DNA of 61,083 nt from Actinomortierella ambigua (Eukaryota; Mortierellomycota; Mortierellomycetes; Mortierellales; Mortierellaceae), in contig JAAAJB010000109.1 of the NCBI GenBank assembly GCA_016098155.1, positions 1-61,083 of the forward strand, read 5' to 3'. Of this stretch, positions 45,912 to 56,023 are shown one piece after another. Each line of letters starts with the position of its first letter. Within the stretch, counting starts at the first letter, position 1. Below the pieces are notes generated by a model. It worked only from the letters and a program-made list of their open reading frames with translations, searched no databases and was not told the origin of the DNA. The position numbers and the translations under genes are program-made.

Positions 45912-48900
45912 CTAGCACGCGCAACCAAAGTCTTTCGATGTGTCGCTGTCGATCTTGATGGGATCGGGGAAGTCGCTATGAGTGATAAAAAAAAAGAAGT
46001 CAACCAAGGTTAGTGTAAATTCTGACGAGTCCAAATTAACGTAGTCCAGAAGCCAAAGTCAGGAAAGAGTGGAAATTCAAAGAAACATACATTTCGACCT
46101 CGACCTCCTGCTGAAGAGCGTTCTTGGCAATGGTTTGGAAGGCCTGTTCGACATTGATGGCCTCCTTGGCCGAAGTCTCAAAGTATCTAATAATCAGGAA
46201 GAAAAAAAAAGGCAGGAATACAGAAAACAAGTTTGAGCGTGAGTCTCTGCCTTCATCCAGAATTCATCAACCCACTTCCTTATTTTGCAAGAAAAAAATA
46301 CGTACGGGATGTTGCCCTTCGACTGGCACCAGGCCATGGCACGCTTCTGCGAGATCATGCGCTTCGACTCCTCCATGTCGATCTTGTTGCCGATGACCAC
46401 AAAGGGGAAGTTCTCAGGGCCACGAGGCGAGGCTTGGATCAAAAACTCGTCGCGCCAGCTGTCCAGTGTCTCAAACGACTTTGCGTTGTTAACATCATAC
46501 ACCAGCACACAGCAGTCTGCTCCGCGGTAGAAAGCAACACCCAACGATTGGAAGCGCTCCTGTCCGGCTGTGTCCCAGATCTAATAAAAAAGAACAGTTA
46601 TTAGAACAGGGATATACCCTCAAGAAAGGATGAAGAGCAAGGGGGTGTGACGGGATTGAAAGGGGGGAGGAGTGATAGAAATCTTGGATGCTGTCTACCC
46701 CTGAGAAACAACAAATTGCGCTAACCAGAGGGGTGGAAAGTACAGAGTTCTATTGCCCACGCTCTCGTCATGCCCATAATCCAGATGAAAGGGTTCGGTG
46801 TAGCCATTTACCTGCATTGTTACGAGACGATCGTCCACCATCACCTCCTTGGTCAAGAAGTCAGCACCGATGGTGGCCTTGTATTGGTTGCTGAACTTTT
46901 TGTTGACATATTGGTTCATCAGCGAGGTCTTGCCGACACTAGATGTAGCAAAAAAAGAGAGATTAGAGAGATTAGATTTGCGCGAAGAGAGGCGTTGGAG
47001 ATGATCAGTCTAGGTGATTAGAGTAGAAAGGGTGTTTGTGCGCAGGAGCGGGAGTCCAATGACGTCTTTTTTTGTCAGTACAGGGTTTGAAAGGCGGCAG
47101 CGGTGTGAAAGGTGCGCGAGCCAGTTTGTGCAAGGGAGTGAGAGTGTGAGTGCGGGACAGAAGAGGCGTTGAAACGACTGTCATCCCCCACTCCGGTTCC
47201 ATGGTATGTGTGAGTGGAGTAACACTCCACTCTAAGGGCAGAAGGTTGTTCCGCACGTTTTCTTTTTCCTCACTCAAGCAGAATGACGAAAGACCCAAAA
47301 ACAACGAAACTAGTCTTGCATGGGCTGGTGGGAGAACGGTCCCCTTCAAGGTTGAAGACAAGCGAAACCACATGCTTGTGTGGAGCAGAGTGTATGCGGG
47401 GAAGAACAATGTGGCGACGAGAGGCTGGAACATCCTTCTCTTTTCCTCCTCTCACACCCGATCGTTTCGTTGGCTCACCATGAGGGTATGAGTTTGCGCG
47501 AGAGAAGGGGCGTGTGAGAGAGAGTGTGTGTATGTATGGCTGTGTGTGAATGTGCATGTGTGCGTGTGTTTCGGGGACGCGCCCCTCTGTCTTCTCCTCG
47601 GGGCATCCATCTTTCCTTCTTGTTCTTCTTTCGACTCCCTTTGGGTCTGTTCCCGACAGGTCGATGGACGTATTTGTTTTGTCTGTTGTAGCGCACAATA
47701 ATGCGTCATGCGAAAAAGGGAGATTTTTTTTTTTCATCCTGCTTGGCACACTCTCTCCTTTCCTTCTGTCCCACCCTACTCGTACCGATGTTGAGATGGC
47801 GTGAAAAAAAAATCCCTGTAGCGATCCCAGGTGTTGCTGTGTGTGCCTGTTCTATGCGCGTAATTTTTTTTTCCCACAAGACCAACGGTGAGGCGGCGAT
47901 AAAGGTGGTTTGGGGGAAGGGAGAGGGAGGGAGGGAGTGGTCCCGATTGTTGAGCCAGAAAAGAAAGTAGAATAAAAATAAAGTATAGGCCTGCTGACAA
48001 CATCGAAAACAAGGATCGAGAGCATGTGCGTCGAACGAGGTGCGATATGTACGCAACAACCACACGGTTGCAAAAAAAAAAAAAAAAAAAAAAAAAACGA
48101 CCAGCACCGTGCCTACTACGCCCCTCAGTGACGATATACAAGAGTATGACGCGTGATCCTGACGAGGGGGTTGTTGTCCCTGAAAGTCCCTGGTTGTCCT
48201 CGTCTTGACGTGGTGAAAGGCAGGGAAAGATGGAGAGAGAGAGAAAGAGAGAGAGACAAGAGTAGCAAGCAATAACGACAGTGCCAACGGTGTGTGATGT
48301 TCCTCTCCTCTTCAATCTCCGTCTGTCTGCTGTCTCTGTCTGTTGCTGTCCATGGAGATTGCGCGACTTGATAGCAAGCAAGCAAGCAACACAAAGAAAA
48401 GGAAGAGACGAGAAGAAAGTAAAGTGTACGTACCCACTCTCACCGAGGATGATCACCTATGATATCAAAAACAATCAACAAAAAACAAAGCGACAGAATC
48501 AGTAAACTTGGCACGCCCCCTGTGTAATGTGTGCCAATCGCGCAACAAGGAATGTCACGGGTGGCAACAGAAGGTACCACCACCCAATCACCACAGGACA
48601 AGGAGGAATGGAATGCAGCAGCAGCAGAAGTAGCCCAGGTGGTGCATCCATAACCCCCCCCCCCCTCTTTTGTCGACCCTCACTGCTCTCACGAGGAGTA
48701 GCGCAAGGGGGGGGGAGTGACCACAGCCAAGCAAGGGCTTTCGAATTCCTGTGGGGAGCAGCGGGGTGGGGAAGAGATAAACTGGTTGCCTGGTTGGGTT
48801 GGTTTTGTTGGTGGTCATGGCAGTAGGCTCAAACAGAACACCATCGAAGGGCAATCATACACGGCACTCCTCAGGCAGCAGCGAGTTGGCTCCTTCATGC

Positions 48901-49133
48901 CCTCCATTGTTGACTCTTCAAGAGGCGCCACAGTCCGTCTACTCATTCGGTTTGGGGCGGGCACCCAAAGAAAGGGTCATGTGATGCTTGGTTGGTTGGT
49001 TGGTTGGTTGGCTGGTTGGGGGGAGGGGAGGGGAGGGAACGAGAAACAGAGAGAGAGGAGAGAACAAACTACACTCTCTGATATGGGTGAATCTAGCAAG
49101 TACCTTCAGGAGGACTTTTTTACGCGAGGCCAT
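45912..49133 (-). CDS. YPT7: Rab7/Ypt7 small GTPase (late endosome/vacuole)
   Basis: GTPase that recruits HOPS for fusion of endosomes and autophagosomes with the vacuole. Exons 49133-49104 (30 nt), 48456-48434 (23 nt), 46938-46812, 46580-46306, 46186-46091 and 45975-45912 agree in phase and give 204 residues, the standard Rab7 length. Motifs: P-loop GESGVGKTS (15-23, Glu where Asp is usual), effector region [14 protein letters not shown], switch [41 protein letters not shown], and the C-terminal Cys-Ala-Cys for double geranylgeranylation. FDPD-IKIDS near the end is Rab7-like. The first two exons are tiny and isolated by introns of 647 and 1495 nt, against 115-231 nt for the others. Both long introns are rich in homopolymers and GT/CT repeats. 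Confidence 0.95.
46939..48433 (-). other. 1.5-kb second intron of YPT7
   Basis: Bounded by GTACGT at the 5' side and TAG at the 3' side. Holds a 26-nt A run on the plus strand (48072-48097), GT-rich stretches near 47510-47570 and CT/GA blocks. No convincing nested gene was found on either strand; open frames here are simple-sequence readings. Confidence 0.6.
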
Positions 49134-49668
49134 GGTGTGTATGCTGTGGTGGTGGTTGTGGGAGGTGAGAAAAGGAAAAAGTGTGTAAAGTGGTGGTCGT
49201 GGAAGTGGGTCGAAGAGGGAAAAAAAAAAAAAAAGAAAAGGCTCTTCCTGCGTGTCTTTTTCTTGTGAGAAGAAAAAAAACATCCCCCTCAGCGATCATG
49301 TGACTCAGATCATCAACCTCCTTCTCACCCTCACGCTCGCTCTCGCTCTTCACAGTCTGGCACCCCACTTTGTCTGACTGTTAAGTATTTAAGCACTTTT
49401 TATATAATTACTTTGGGTATTCAGTGTCGTGTTTTCATACAGGTCGTGAAATGGCGGGAAATGATCAATGTGCAGGAAAGCGAAAGTGTGCGGAGGAGGA
49501 AGAGGAAATATGGGTGGGTATCATTGCATATGTTCATTGGTATGACGTGCGTGTGTATGTGTGTGTGCGTGTAAATGAAAATGTGCGTTTGCGTGTGTGG
49601 CGTGTGGCGTGGAGGGTGCGTGTGTGTTTGTGTGTATGTCAAGAAGAAGAAGAAGAAGAAGAAAAGGT
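49134..49668. other. Intergenic, YPT7 promoter
   Basis: Contains GT-rich microsatellite-like sequence near 49545-49630 and a GAA run at about 49645-49665, both just past the stop of the glycolipid-binding gene. A + frame here is only a reading of the repeat. Confidence 0.5.
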
Positions 49669-51324
49669 CTACGAACAAGGAATGCGGGCCCACTCTCGCC
49701 CACAGCGAACAACAAGCCCATCTTGGTCAACCTCGACCAGCGAGCTTGGGCATTCGTCGTCGTCAAAGTCGCCCTGCCAGCACTCTACGAGCGAATAGTT
49801 GGGTCGTCGACTCGGTCCCACATACGCCACATGCGTCTCGATCGCCGTCAGCTCCAGTGTTGGAAAGTCCACCTGCACCAACTTGAACGACGCTGCCTCT
49901 GTCCGCTCCAACGCTGTCGCGACCCGCTCCTCCTTTGGCACATCCGGTGGTGGTGTTGTCGTACGAGGCACCCCCGAAGACGGTGTTTGAGGGAACCCTC
50001 GCGCTGCTGCTGGCGCTGCCAGTGGTGGTCCTGCTGTCGCAAAGTGTCCCGAAGAAGCACAGCCGGCCGTCGTGTCCGCGTCGGGTGTTGCTGGTGGAGA
50101 CATGGTCGATGCAGGCGACGCTGTACAGTAAGGACGAGGCCCAGTTTCATCGCCTGCCAACTGCTGGTACTCGACTTCGGTGCCAAACATGGCCACTGTT
50201 GCCTGGCAGACTGGGAGCATAAACGTGCTGGGACTCACCTCCCAGCCAAGGTCCAGGTTCACACACCCGTCGAGCTCGGGAAGGTGCTCGTAGCTCTTGG
50301 GTCCAATCAAACTCATACTAGGCCTAGACCGATGTTGCGCGGCAGACTTTCCAGAGAGAGATGCAGCGGGAGAGGATGAACCGGGAGACGGCGCTTGGCG
50401 GGATGATGGTGATGTAGAGGGAGAAAAGGATACAATGCTGCCTTGCCGACGGTGGGAGAGAGATGAGGGCGGGGATCGTTGTGTTGGTGCCACAGACCTG
50501 CCATGTGCTTCCTCTGAGATGGTTTCACAACCAGAGTTGGATCGTGACTTTGTGGCAGCCGATGGTGGTATTGGTGGTGTGCCTGCTGCTGCCGACGCTG
50601 CTGGGCGTGAAAGGTCAAAGCCAAGAGGGATTGCATGCGAGAACCGTTTCGAACCACGTTTACTGTGCTTGGGCGGGCTAGACAAGTTGATCTTTTCAAA
50701 CTGAATTCCACACTCAGAGTCGGACGAGGAGGAGTAGCAGCAGGTGGACGAGTCAGATAGACTGGCCTCAACATCCACCATGTTGCAGTGACGACGCTCT
50801 GGTGGACTCGAGGCCAGACTGCTCGAGCCACTGTCACTACCATCCTTGGGGAGCATCTTGGCCAGCTCTGCCTTGTCCTGGTCGGAGATGCCAGACCGGT
50901 AAAAACTGCGCGATCGAGCCAACCGGTGCTCGGTCACTTTGTACCATCGCTGGTCCTTATCGACCTCGAGCACCAGCTGCCGTTCTTGTCGTCCCATCTT
51001 GGACGAGATGGTCACTCTGCGAGTCATCCAGTGCTGGTCGAGCACAATTGTGTACTGAATATATCCTGGCTGGCTTGAGGACGAGATGAGTATCTCGCCC
51101 TTGAGAGTGTGTGCTGCATTGGAGCGGTTGGATTGTGTCAGAGACAGGTACTCCATCGAGCTCCGTGTCAGACCTCTATAGATAACATGGCTGCCCATGA
51201 TGAGCGTCGAAGGGGGTGTCGAAGGTGCCGGTGTACAGGATCGAGTCGAAATGGTAGGAGGAAGTGGTGGGTTGCTGGTGAGTGAATGTGGTCCGACTGC
51301 TGAAGAGGCAGCAGTGGTGGTCAT
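49669..51324 (-). CDS. Putative glycolipid-binding-domain protein split by a disordered insert
   Basis: Single exon, 551 residues. The start and end segments look like one PF06475-type (putative glycolipid-binding, formerly DUF1089) beta-barrel. MEYLSL, GEILI...GYIQYTIVLDQHWMTRRVTI and LEVDKDQRWYKV come first. Much later come LPELDGCVNLDLGWEVSPSTFMLPV, FPTLELTAIETHVAYVG and VDQDGLVVRCGREWARI. These have the family order of 'LD-x-W', 'GC-x-DLD-x-SP-x-T' and 'GLV-x-x-Y-x-x-x-W-x-R'. Between them sit about 180 Ser/Pro-rich residues, plus a second Pro/Thr-rich insert near residue 430. No signal peptide or membrane span. The biochemical role of the family is not firmly known. Confidence 0.75.
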   Translation of the reverse strand: MTTTAASSAVGPHSLTSNPPLPPTISTRSCTPAPSTPPSTLIMGSHVIYRGLTRSSMEYLSLTQSNRSNAAHTLKGEILISSSSQPGYIQYTIVLDQHWMTRRVTISSKMGRQERQLVLEVDKDQRWYKVTEHRLARSRSFYRSGISDQDKAELAKMLPKDGSDSGSSSLASSPPERRHCNMVDVEASLSDSSTCCYSSSSDSECGIQFEKINLSSPPKHSKRGSKRFSHAIPLGFDLSRPAASAAAGTPPIPPSAATKSRSNSGCETISEEAHGRSVAPTQRSPPSSLSHRRQGSIVSFSPSTSPSSRQAPSPGSSSPAASLSGKSAAQHRSRPSMSLIGPKSYEHLPELDGCVNLDLGWEVSPSTFMLPVCQATVAMFGTEVEYQQLAGDETGPRPYCTASPASTMSPPATPDADTTAGCASSGHFATAGPPLAAPAAARGFPQTPSSGVPRTTTPPPDVPKEERVATALERTEAASFKLVQVDFPTLELTAIETHVAYVGPSRRPNYSLVECWQGDFDDDECPSSLVEVDQDGLVVRCGREWARIPCS

Positions 51325-51589
51325 TATCGTAAAGAAAAAAAAACAAGTGTTGTGTGGTGTGTGTATGTCTATGTTGTGTCTGCGTTACGAAGGAAGGGGT
51401 ACAGTGCAGTGCGGATGCGATGCAGCGCTGGGGCGAAGGGGGAAAAGGTGAGGGGTCGTATCGAGCAACGTGAAAGAAAGGGAAAAAAAAAAGATGGCGA
51501 AAGGGCAAACACCCAAGGTGCGTTTAGTTGAGTGGGGGCCAAGTGCGAGACGATGCTGCCGAGTTGCAAAACAGACGCAGTGCGCTGGG

Positions 51590-52060
51590 GATTGAGGAGG
51601 AGGAAGAAGAGGAGGAAGGGGTAGTGGGAGTGAGTGGGTGATAGAGGGTTGGGGGGGACAGAATGAGAGAAAGGGGGTGGGGTATCAAGGTAAGGCCGAT
51701 GGAGTCAGGGCTGGGAAGGATGTGGAAGGCGAAAGAGGGAAAGCTAGTGACAGAGCGAGCGAGAGAGAGAGAGATAGAGAGAGCTGGCAGGAGACAGCAA
51801 AAGATGAGGAAGGGAAGGGGGGGAGGTGACTGGATTGTGTGTGTTCCTTGCACAAGGGTTGGGACTGGGATGGGTAGAAGATGAACTCCTAGGGGAGAAG
51901 GGTGGGGTGGAGGGGAAGGACGTGAAAAGAGAAAAGAGACAAAAAAAAAGGATTGGAAAGGGACAGCAAATTTGTGAAGAGAAGAAAGAGAGAGAGAGGG
52001 AGAGAGAGAAGAAAGAAAGAAAAGGGAGCATTGGGTCAAGAAATAGAAAAGGATATGTGG
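51590..52060. repeat. ~470-bp polypurine (plus) / polypyrimidine (minus) tract
   Basis: Dominated by gggga, gagaga and aaagaga motifs with few pyrimidines. Located 270-740 bp upstream of the glycolipid-binding gene's ATG. Confidence 0.8.
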
Positions 52061-52598
52061 GCAGCGAAAAGCATGGGACACCCGATGGATGGGATGGGTC
52101 GGTCCCTTGGATATGCAGCAGCAACAGTTTTTTTTATGGGTTGCGGAAGTGCTCATTCTCACTCTCACTTTTTTTTTGGGAGCCAAAGTAAACAAGGCAT
52201 CCAAGACCCCCCTTCCCTCCCTCTCTCGCACCCCTCTATTCTCTCTTACTTCCACTCCACTCACTCGCCATGCCCACCCACCATCCTCCTACTTGCACCC
52301 CCCTGGCATGCTTCCCGCAATAGTATACTGCAGCCGTTGTGTTCTTTCACTGATGTCGATCAGCCATTTTTTGATCCACCCGCAGCCAGACGGAAGAACA
52401 AAGAAAGCAGGCAAGAAAGAGCGATGGGGAGATCGTGAGCGCATGATCCATCAAGGACAAAGAAACCGCTGTCTTTTATTTTGCCACTCACTTGACAGGA
52501 CGAAGCAACCGAATCACTTGATGTTGTCTGTCCCGCAAACGTCAGCAGTGGGATGGTTGAGAGCCGTAGCACTACATGCAAACGGAAAAGTAAAGAGA

Positions 52599-52640
52599 AC
52601 AAGAGAGAGAGAGAGAGAGAGAGAGAAATGAGAGAGAGGG
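52599..52640. repeat. GA dinucleotide microsatellite
   Basis: Nearly perfect (GA)n run interrupted by one aaatg, followed by further GA-rich sequence. Confidence 0.85.
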
Positions 52641-55600
52641 AGCGAAAAAAAGGAGCACCGTGGAGAGAGGGGGAGGGGGGAAGACCACCGATGATGACAA
52701 GTCCTACATAGAGAAGTAACTTTACCTCCACTCTCTTTCTCTCTCTTCTCCTCTCTTCTCTTCTCTCTCTTTCCTCACTGCCGTTCGACCAACTCCTCCA
52801 TCACCCGCATGCACAAACCTTCTCTGTCCACCCACCGTTGGCTTCAAACACTTCTGCTTGTGTAGCGTCATGGGCGACTGCCTGCCTCTTTTCTGCTTGG
52901 GACCCAACCAACAATAGGAAAACAAAAAAAAGTAAAATAAAAAAATGTAAAAAATAAAACAAGGATCGCCTGTACAACACGTTTCGTGTTTGAAGTTTGA
53001 ATGTGTTCGTTTTTGGGCCATTGTTATATGTCTGTTTTTGAAAAATGGTCAAAACGGCAAGGACGTATAATTGTCTCTTTAGCGTTCAGTACATACGATG
53101 CAATTGCCGCAAGACCAAAAAGACTCGTGGTGAGAGACGAGAAAAGGCAGGGGAGGGGAGCTCTCTTCGTTGCAATCTCTATAGCTGTGAAATTTCATTG
53201 CGCGGAATGTCCACTTTTATTGTCTTGTCTTGTTTCTACTTCATGAATTACCTGAATACATTGCCTGTACCCATCTTTCGCTCCACGTGTGCTACTGTGC
53301 TTCTCAACGGCCAAGGTGATCTGAATAACCCTCCCCCCTTCTCGTTCTCTCTCCAGAAAGTAATGAAAAGCAACAATGGGTCACCATTGCTGTTCCTCTT
53401 CCACCTCCCCTTTTTTCTCGTTACTCTCCCCTTTCCTCGTAAACTGTCAAGGGTTGATCCGATGGGGAGGGGGGAATGGGCGCGCCCTGAAATGAAGAGA
53501 TGGCGTTGTCTGTAGAGACTACGCCCTCAGTCATTCGGCCACTTGTCGCGGATGGCCACAACTGGTCTATCCGCCCTACCTGGTATCAACCCTTTCTAAT
53601 ATTCTTTCTCCACAATGTTGATGATGTCTTTAATTTACATTTATCTGCCAGCTGGTCATCTTCATTCATTCACTTGTTTATAGCTGTTGGCGCGTTGGCC
53701 AATGTCAAATGTGACAAAAACATATATGGGCTTGCGCAAATTGCTCTCAAATTCATTCAGTCTTCATTCAATGCTCTCACGAGGACAGCAACAACAGCAT
53801 AGCTCTCAACCTCTCTACCGGTCCAACATTCTTTTTAAACATGCTCTTCTCTCTTGTGTATGCATTTACTTTCAACTAAAAAGAACCATCCATATTAGTT
53901 ATTGTCGACCTTTGGGCTGAGTTTTTGATATCTGTTGGATCAATGTTGGCAACCATGTCCTGTTCATAAAACTCAAAAATAGATACAAACAAAGTAAGCC
54001 AGCACGAGAACAGGCAGAAGGGAGGGGGAATGGCTGACAAAGAAAGGAATCAAGAAGAGTCGTTGTACATGGAACAAATGGAGAGAAAAAAACGGGCGAC
54101 AAATGTATTGGCTCATCTGATAGTCAGCATGTCGCAGGAAACAGCAGCATGCAATGCAAGTGCTCTGTTTTCTCTCACTCCTCCCTCACCTTCTCTCTCT
54201 CTCTCTTTCTCTCTCCCTCTGTGCGTACGTGCGGTTCTCTGTCTCTTTCTCTCTCTCTCTCTCTCTCCTCCTGACGAGAGGACACTTGTTGCTTCTCTGT
54301 CTCCTCCTCCTCTTCTTCTGCGTACTTTCTTTGCATTTCACGTTGGTCATCATAGTCTGATACATGGGTAACTAGGATGTGTACGAGATTTCAAATACAT
54401 ATCACATCTATTGGAAAAGCCAAGGCCAGCCCCCCATATGCGCGTAGGAAAATGCTGCAAGCAAAAAAAACGTAAAGGTCGCAACAATAAAAGGAAGGGG
54501 GACACCGCTACTCTTGCTATTCATGGATGTCATACCTTATGATATGTACTCTACCGACGCAACCCTTATTCCTTCCTCCCTACATTCGAGGGGTGATAGA
54601 GCTCAAGTTGCAGAACGTACACACAAAGAGCGCAGCATCCTACTTCAACCCCCCCCCTCCTCCAAACCCATGGTTAGTCTGACAGCTAAAAGGGTTGGGA
54701 GAAGGCCACGACGATTGAGTTAATGCTGTGTTCAGATCAACCCTCCCCCCCTCTCTGTTCAAAAGTGTAAAGGGATGCGCACGTACACACACACAAGCCA
54801 TTGTTCACAGAACAGAAAAAAGATCATTCGAGTGTAAACAAATCTCCGTGAGTGCCTCAGAAAGTTGTTGATGACACGCCAATGGTTTTTCAAACTCTTC
54901 ATCTCGGTTGAAAGGCCATGCAAGGAGAGTTTACTATTTTCAAATCAAACCTACTAGTAGCTTAGCAGCCTACTGTTGGATATGACAGCTTTGTTCTCCG
55001 GTTTCTCCCCAATGAAGAGATTGTTCCATCCGGTCTCTCTTAAAAGCTTGTGTAAGAGCGATAAAATGCCTGCATGGGGACGGAGGTCATTACATTGATG
55101 TTGTGGTGTCATTTGACAATGGTGTCAGGTACCCCTGTGGCCGACACACTGACACCACCTGACTTGGGCGCAGTTTCGCGCTGCGGTGTGAAATCTGAGA
55201 GGATGCAGGAAGAGGCGGCAAGGACACTGACGAGGCACCAGGTGACAAGATAGGAAGGGACCGACGATCGGAAATAAGGGACCAACAGAAGAAAGAAAAA
55301 AATGAGAGCACCAAAACATTGCAGCAGCTAAACAACACTCACGCGCATACCCGCCTGTGAGGCTGACATTGGTTTGTTCAACACATCCTTCCCTCCCTCT
55401 CCCTACCATGCACCTCGTTTGCATGTGTTTATGGGCACAGTGTTGGAAGCCTGAAAAAGGGTACAGTGGACGAAGAAGGGGCGGGTTGGGGAGAGGGAAG
55501 ATCCAGGAGTCGGAAGGGAGGGATGGGAGGGATGGTGGAGGGCAAAACAGATCAATCAGGGGTTGGAAAAACAAGAGCGGAAGGGAGTTAGGGGGGTGGG

Positions 55601-56023
55601 AGGGGACCCAGATCCGCTCCAGAAAAGGATGCACGGACAGGAGCATTGGTTGTTGTAACCCGAGTGGCCGGATGCTCGATTTCTACCAATATCCACCCAA
55701 ATTCTAGGACGTATTCGAAAGACCCTTCCTGGCGCGCCATAGGAATATGAGATGGATGTGGAGATGCATACTTACTCACATTCGTTTATCCCGATCCCAA
55801 GGCGGTACCGGAACCCGAGACTTTAAAAGAGTTTTAACTTCCTTCATTAGTATTTGTGTTCCTCTCTTGAGATACGTAACAGTTGGCCAACAGGTCCCAA
55901 GGGGAGAGGCCACGTTACATGTGCTGTAGAGAACCGGACAACTGTTTTCCGCTTCGCCTCTTTTTTCTTTCCCCCAGCTTCTTTTCTCTCTCCACCTCAT
56001 CTAGGATAACCACATATATCGAC

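Larger units (their letters stand above)
51325..56023. other. 4.7-kb non-coding region with extreme strand asymmetry
   Basis: Nothing I would call a gene. The left part is an almost pure purine tract on the plus strand (about 51590-52060), i.e. CT-rich on the coding strand of the glycolipid-binding gene, so probably leader/promoter. Farther right are GA repeats (about 52599-52640), TC-rich blocks (52733-52790, 54190-54270), a C run (54645-54657) and short A/T runs. Open frames such as 51524-52264 (minus) and 54030-54371 (plus) are Ser/Pro/Leu readings of these tracts. The right end carries the subtilisin promoter with a pyrimidine-rich leader (55960-56000). Confidence 0.55.

Noticed and set aside
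47500..47580. GT-rich stretch as telomere or CRISPR-like array
   Set aside because: Irregular simple sequence without repeat units and spacers or TTAGGG units.
51524..52264. 246-residue open frame on the minus strand
   Set aside because: Reading of the polypyrimidine tract; Ser/Pro/Leu/Phe only, no domain, no neighbouring exon.
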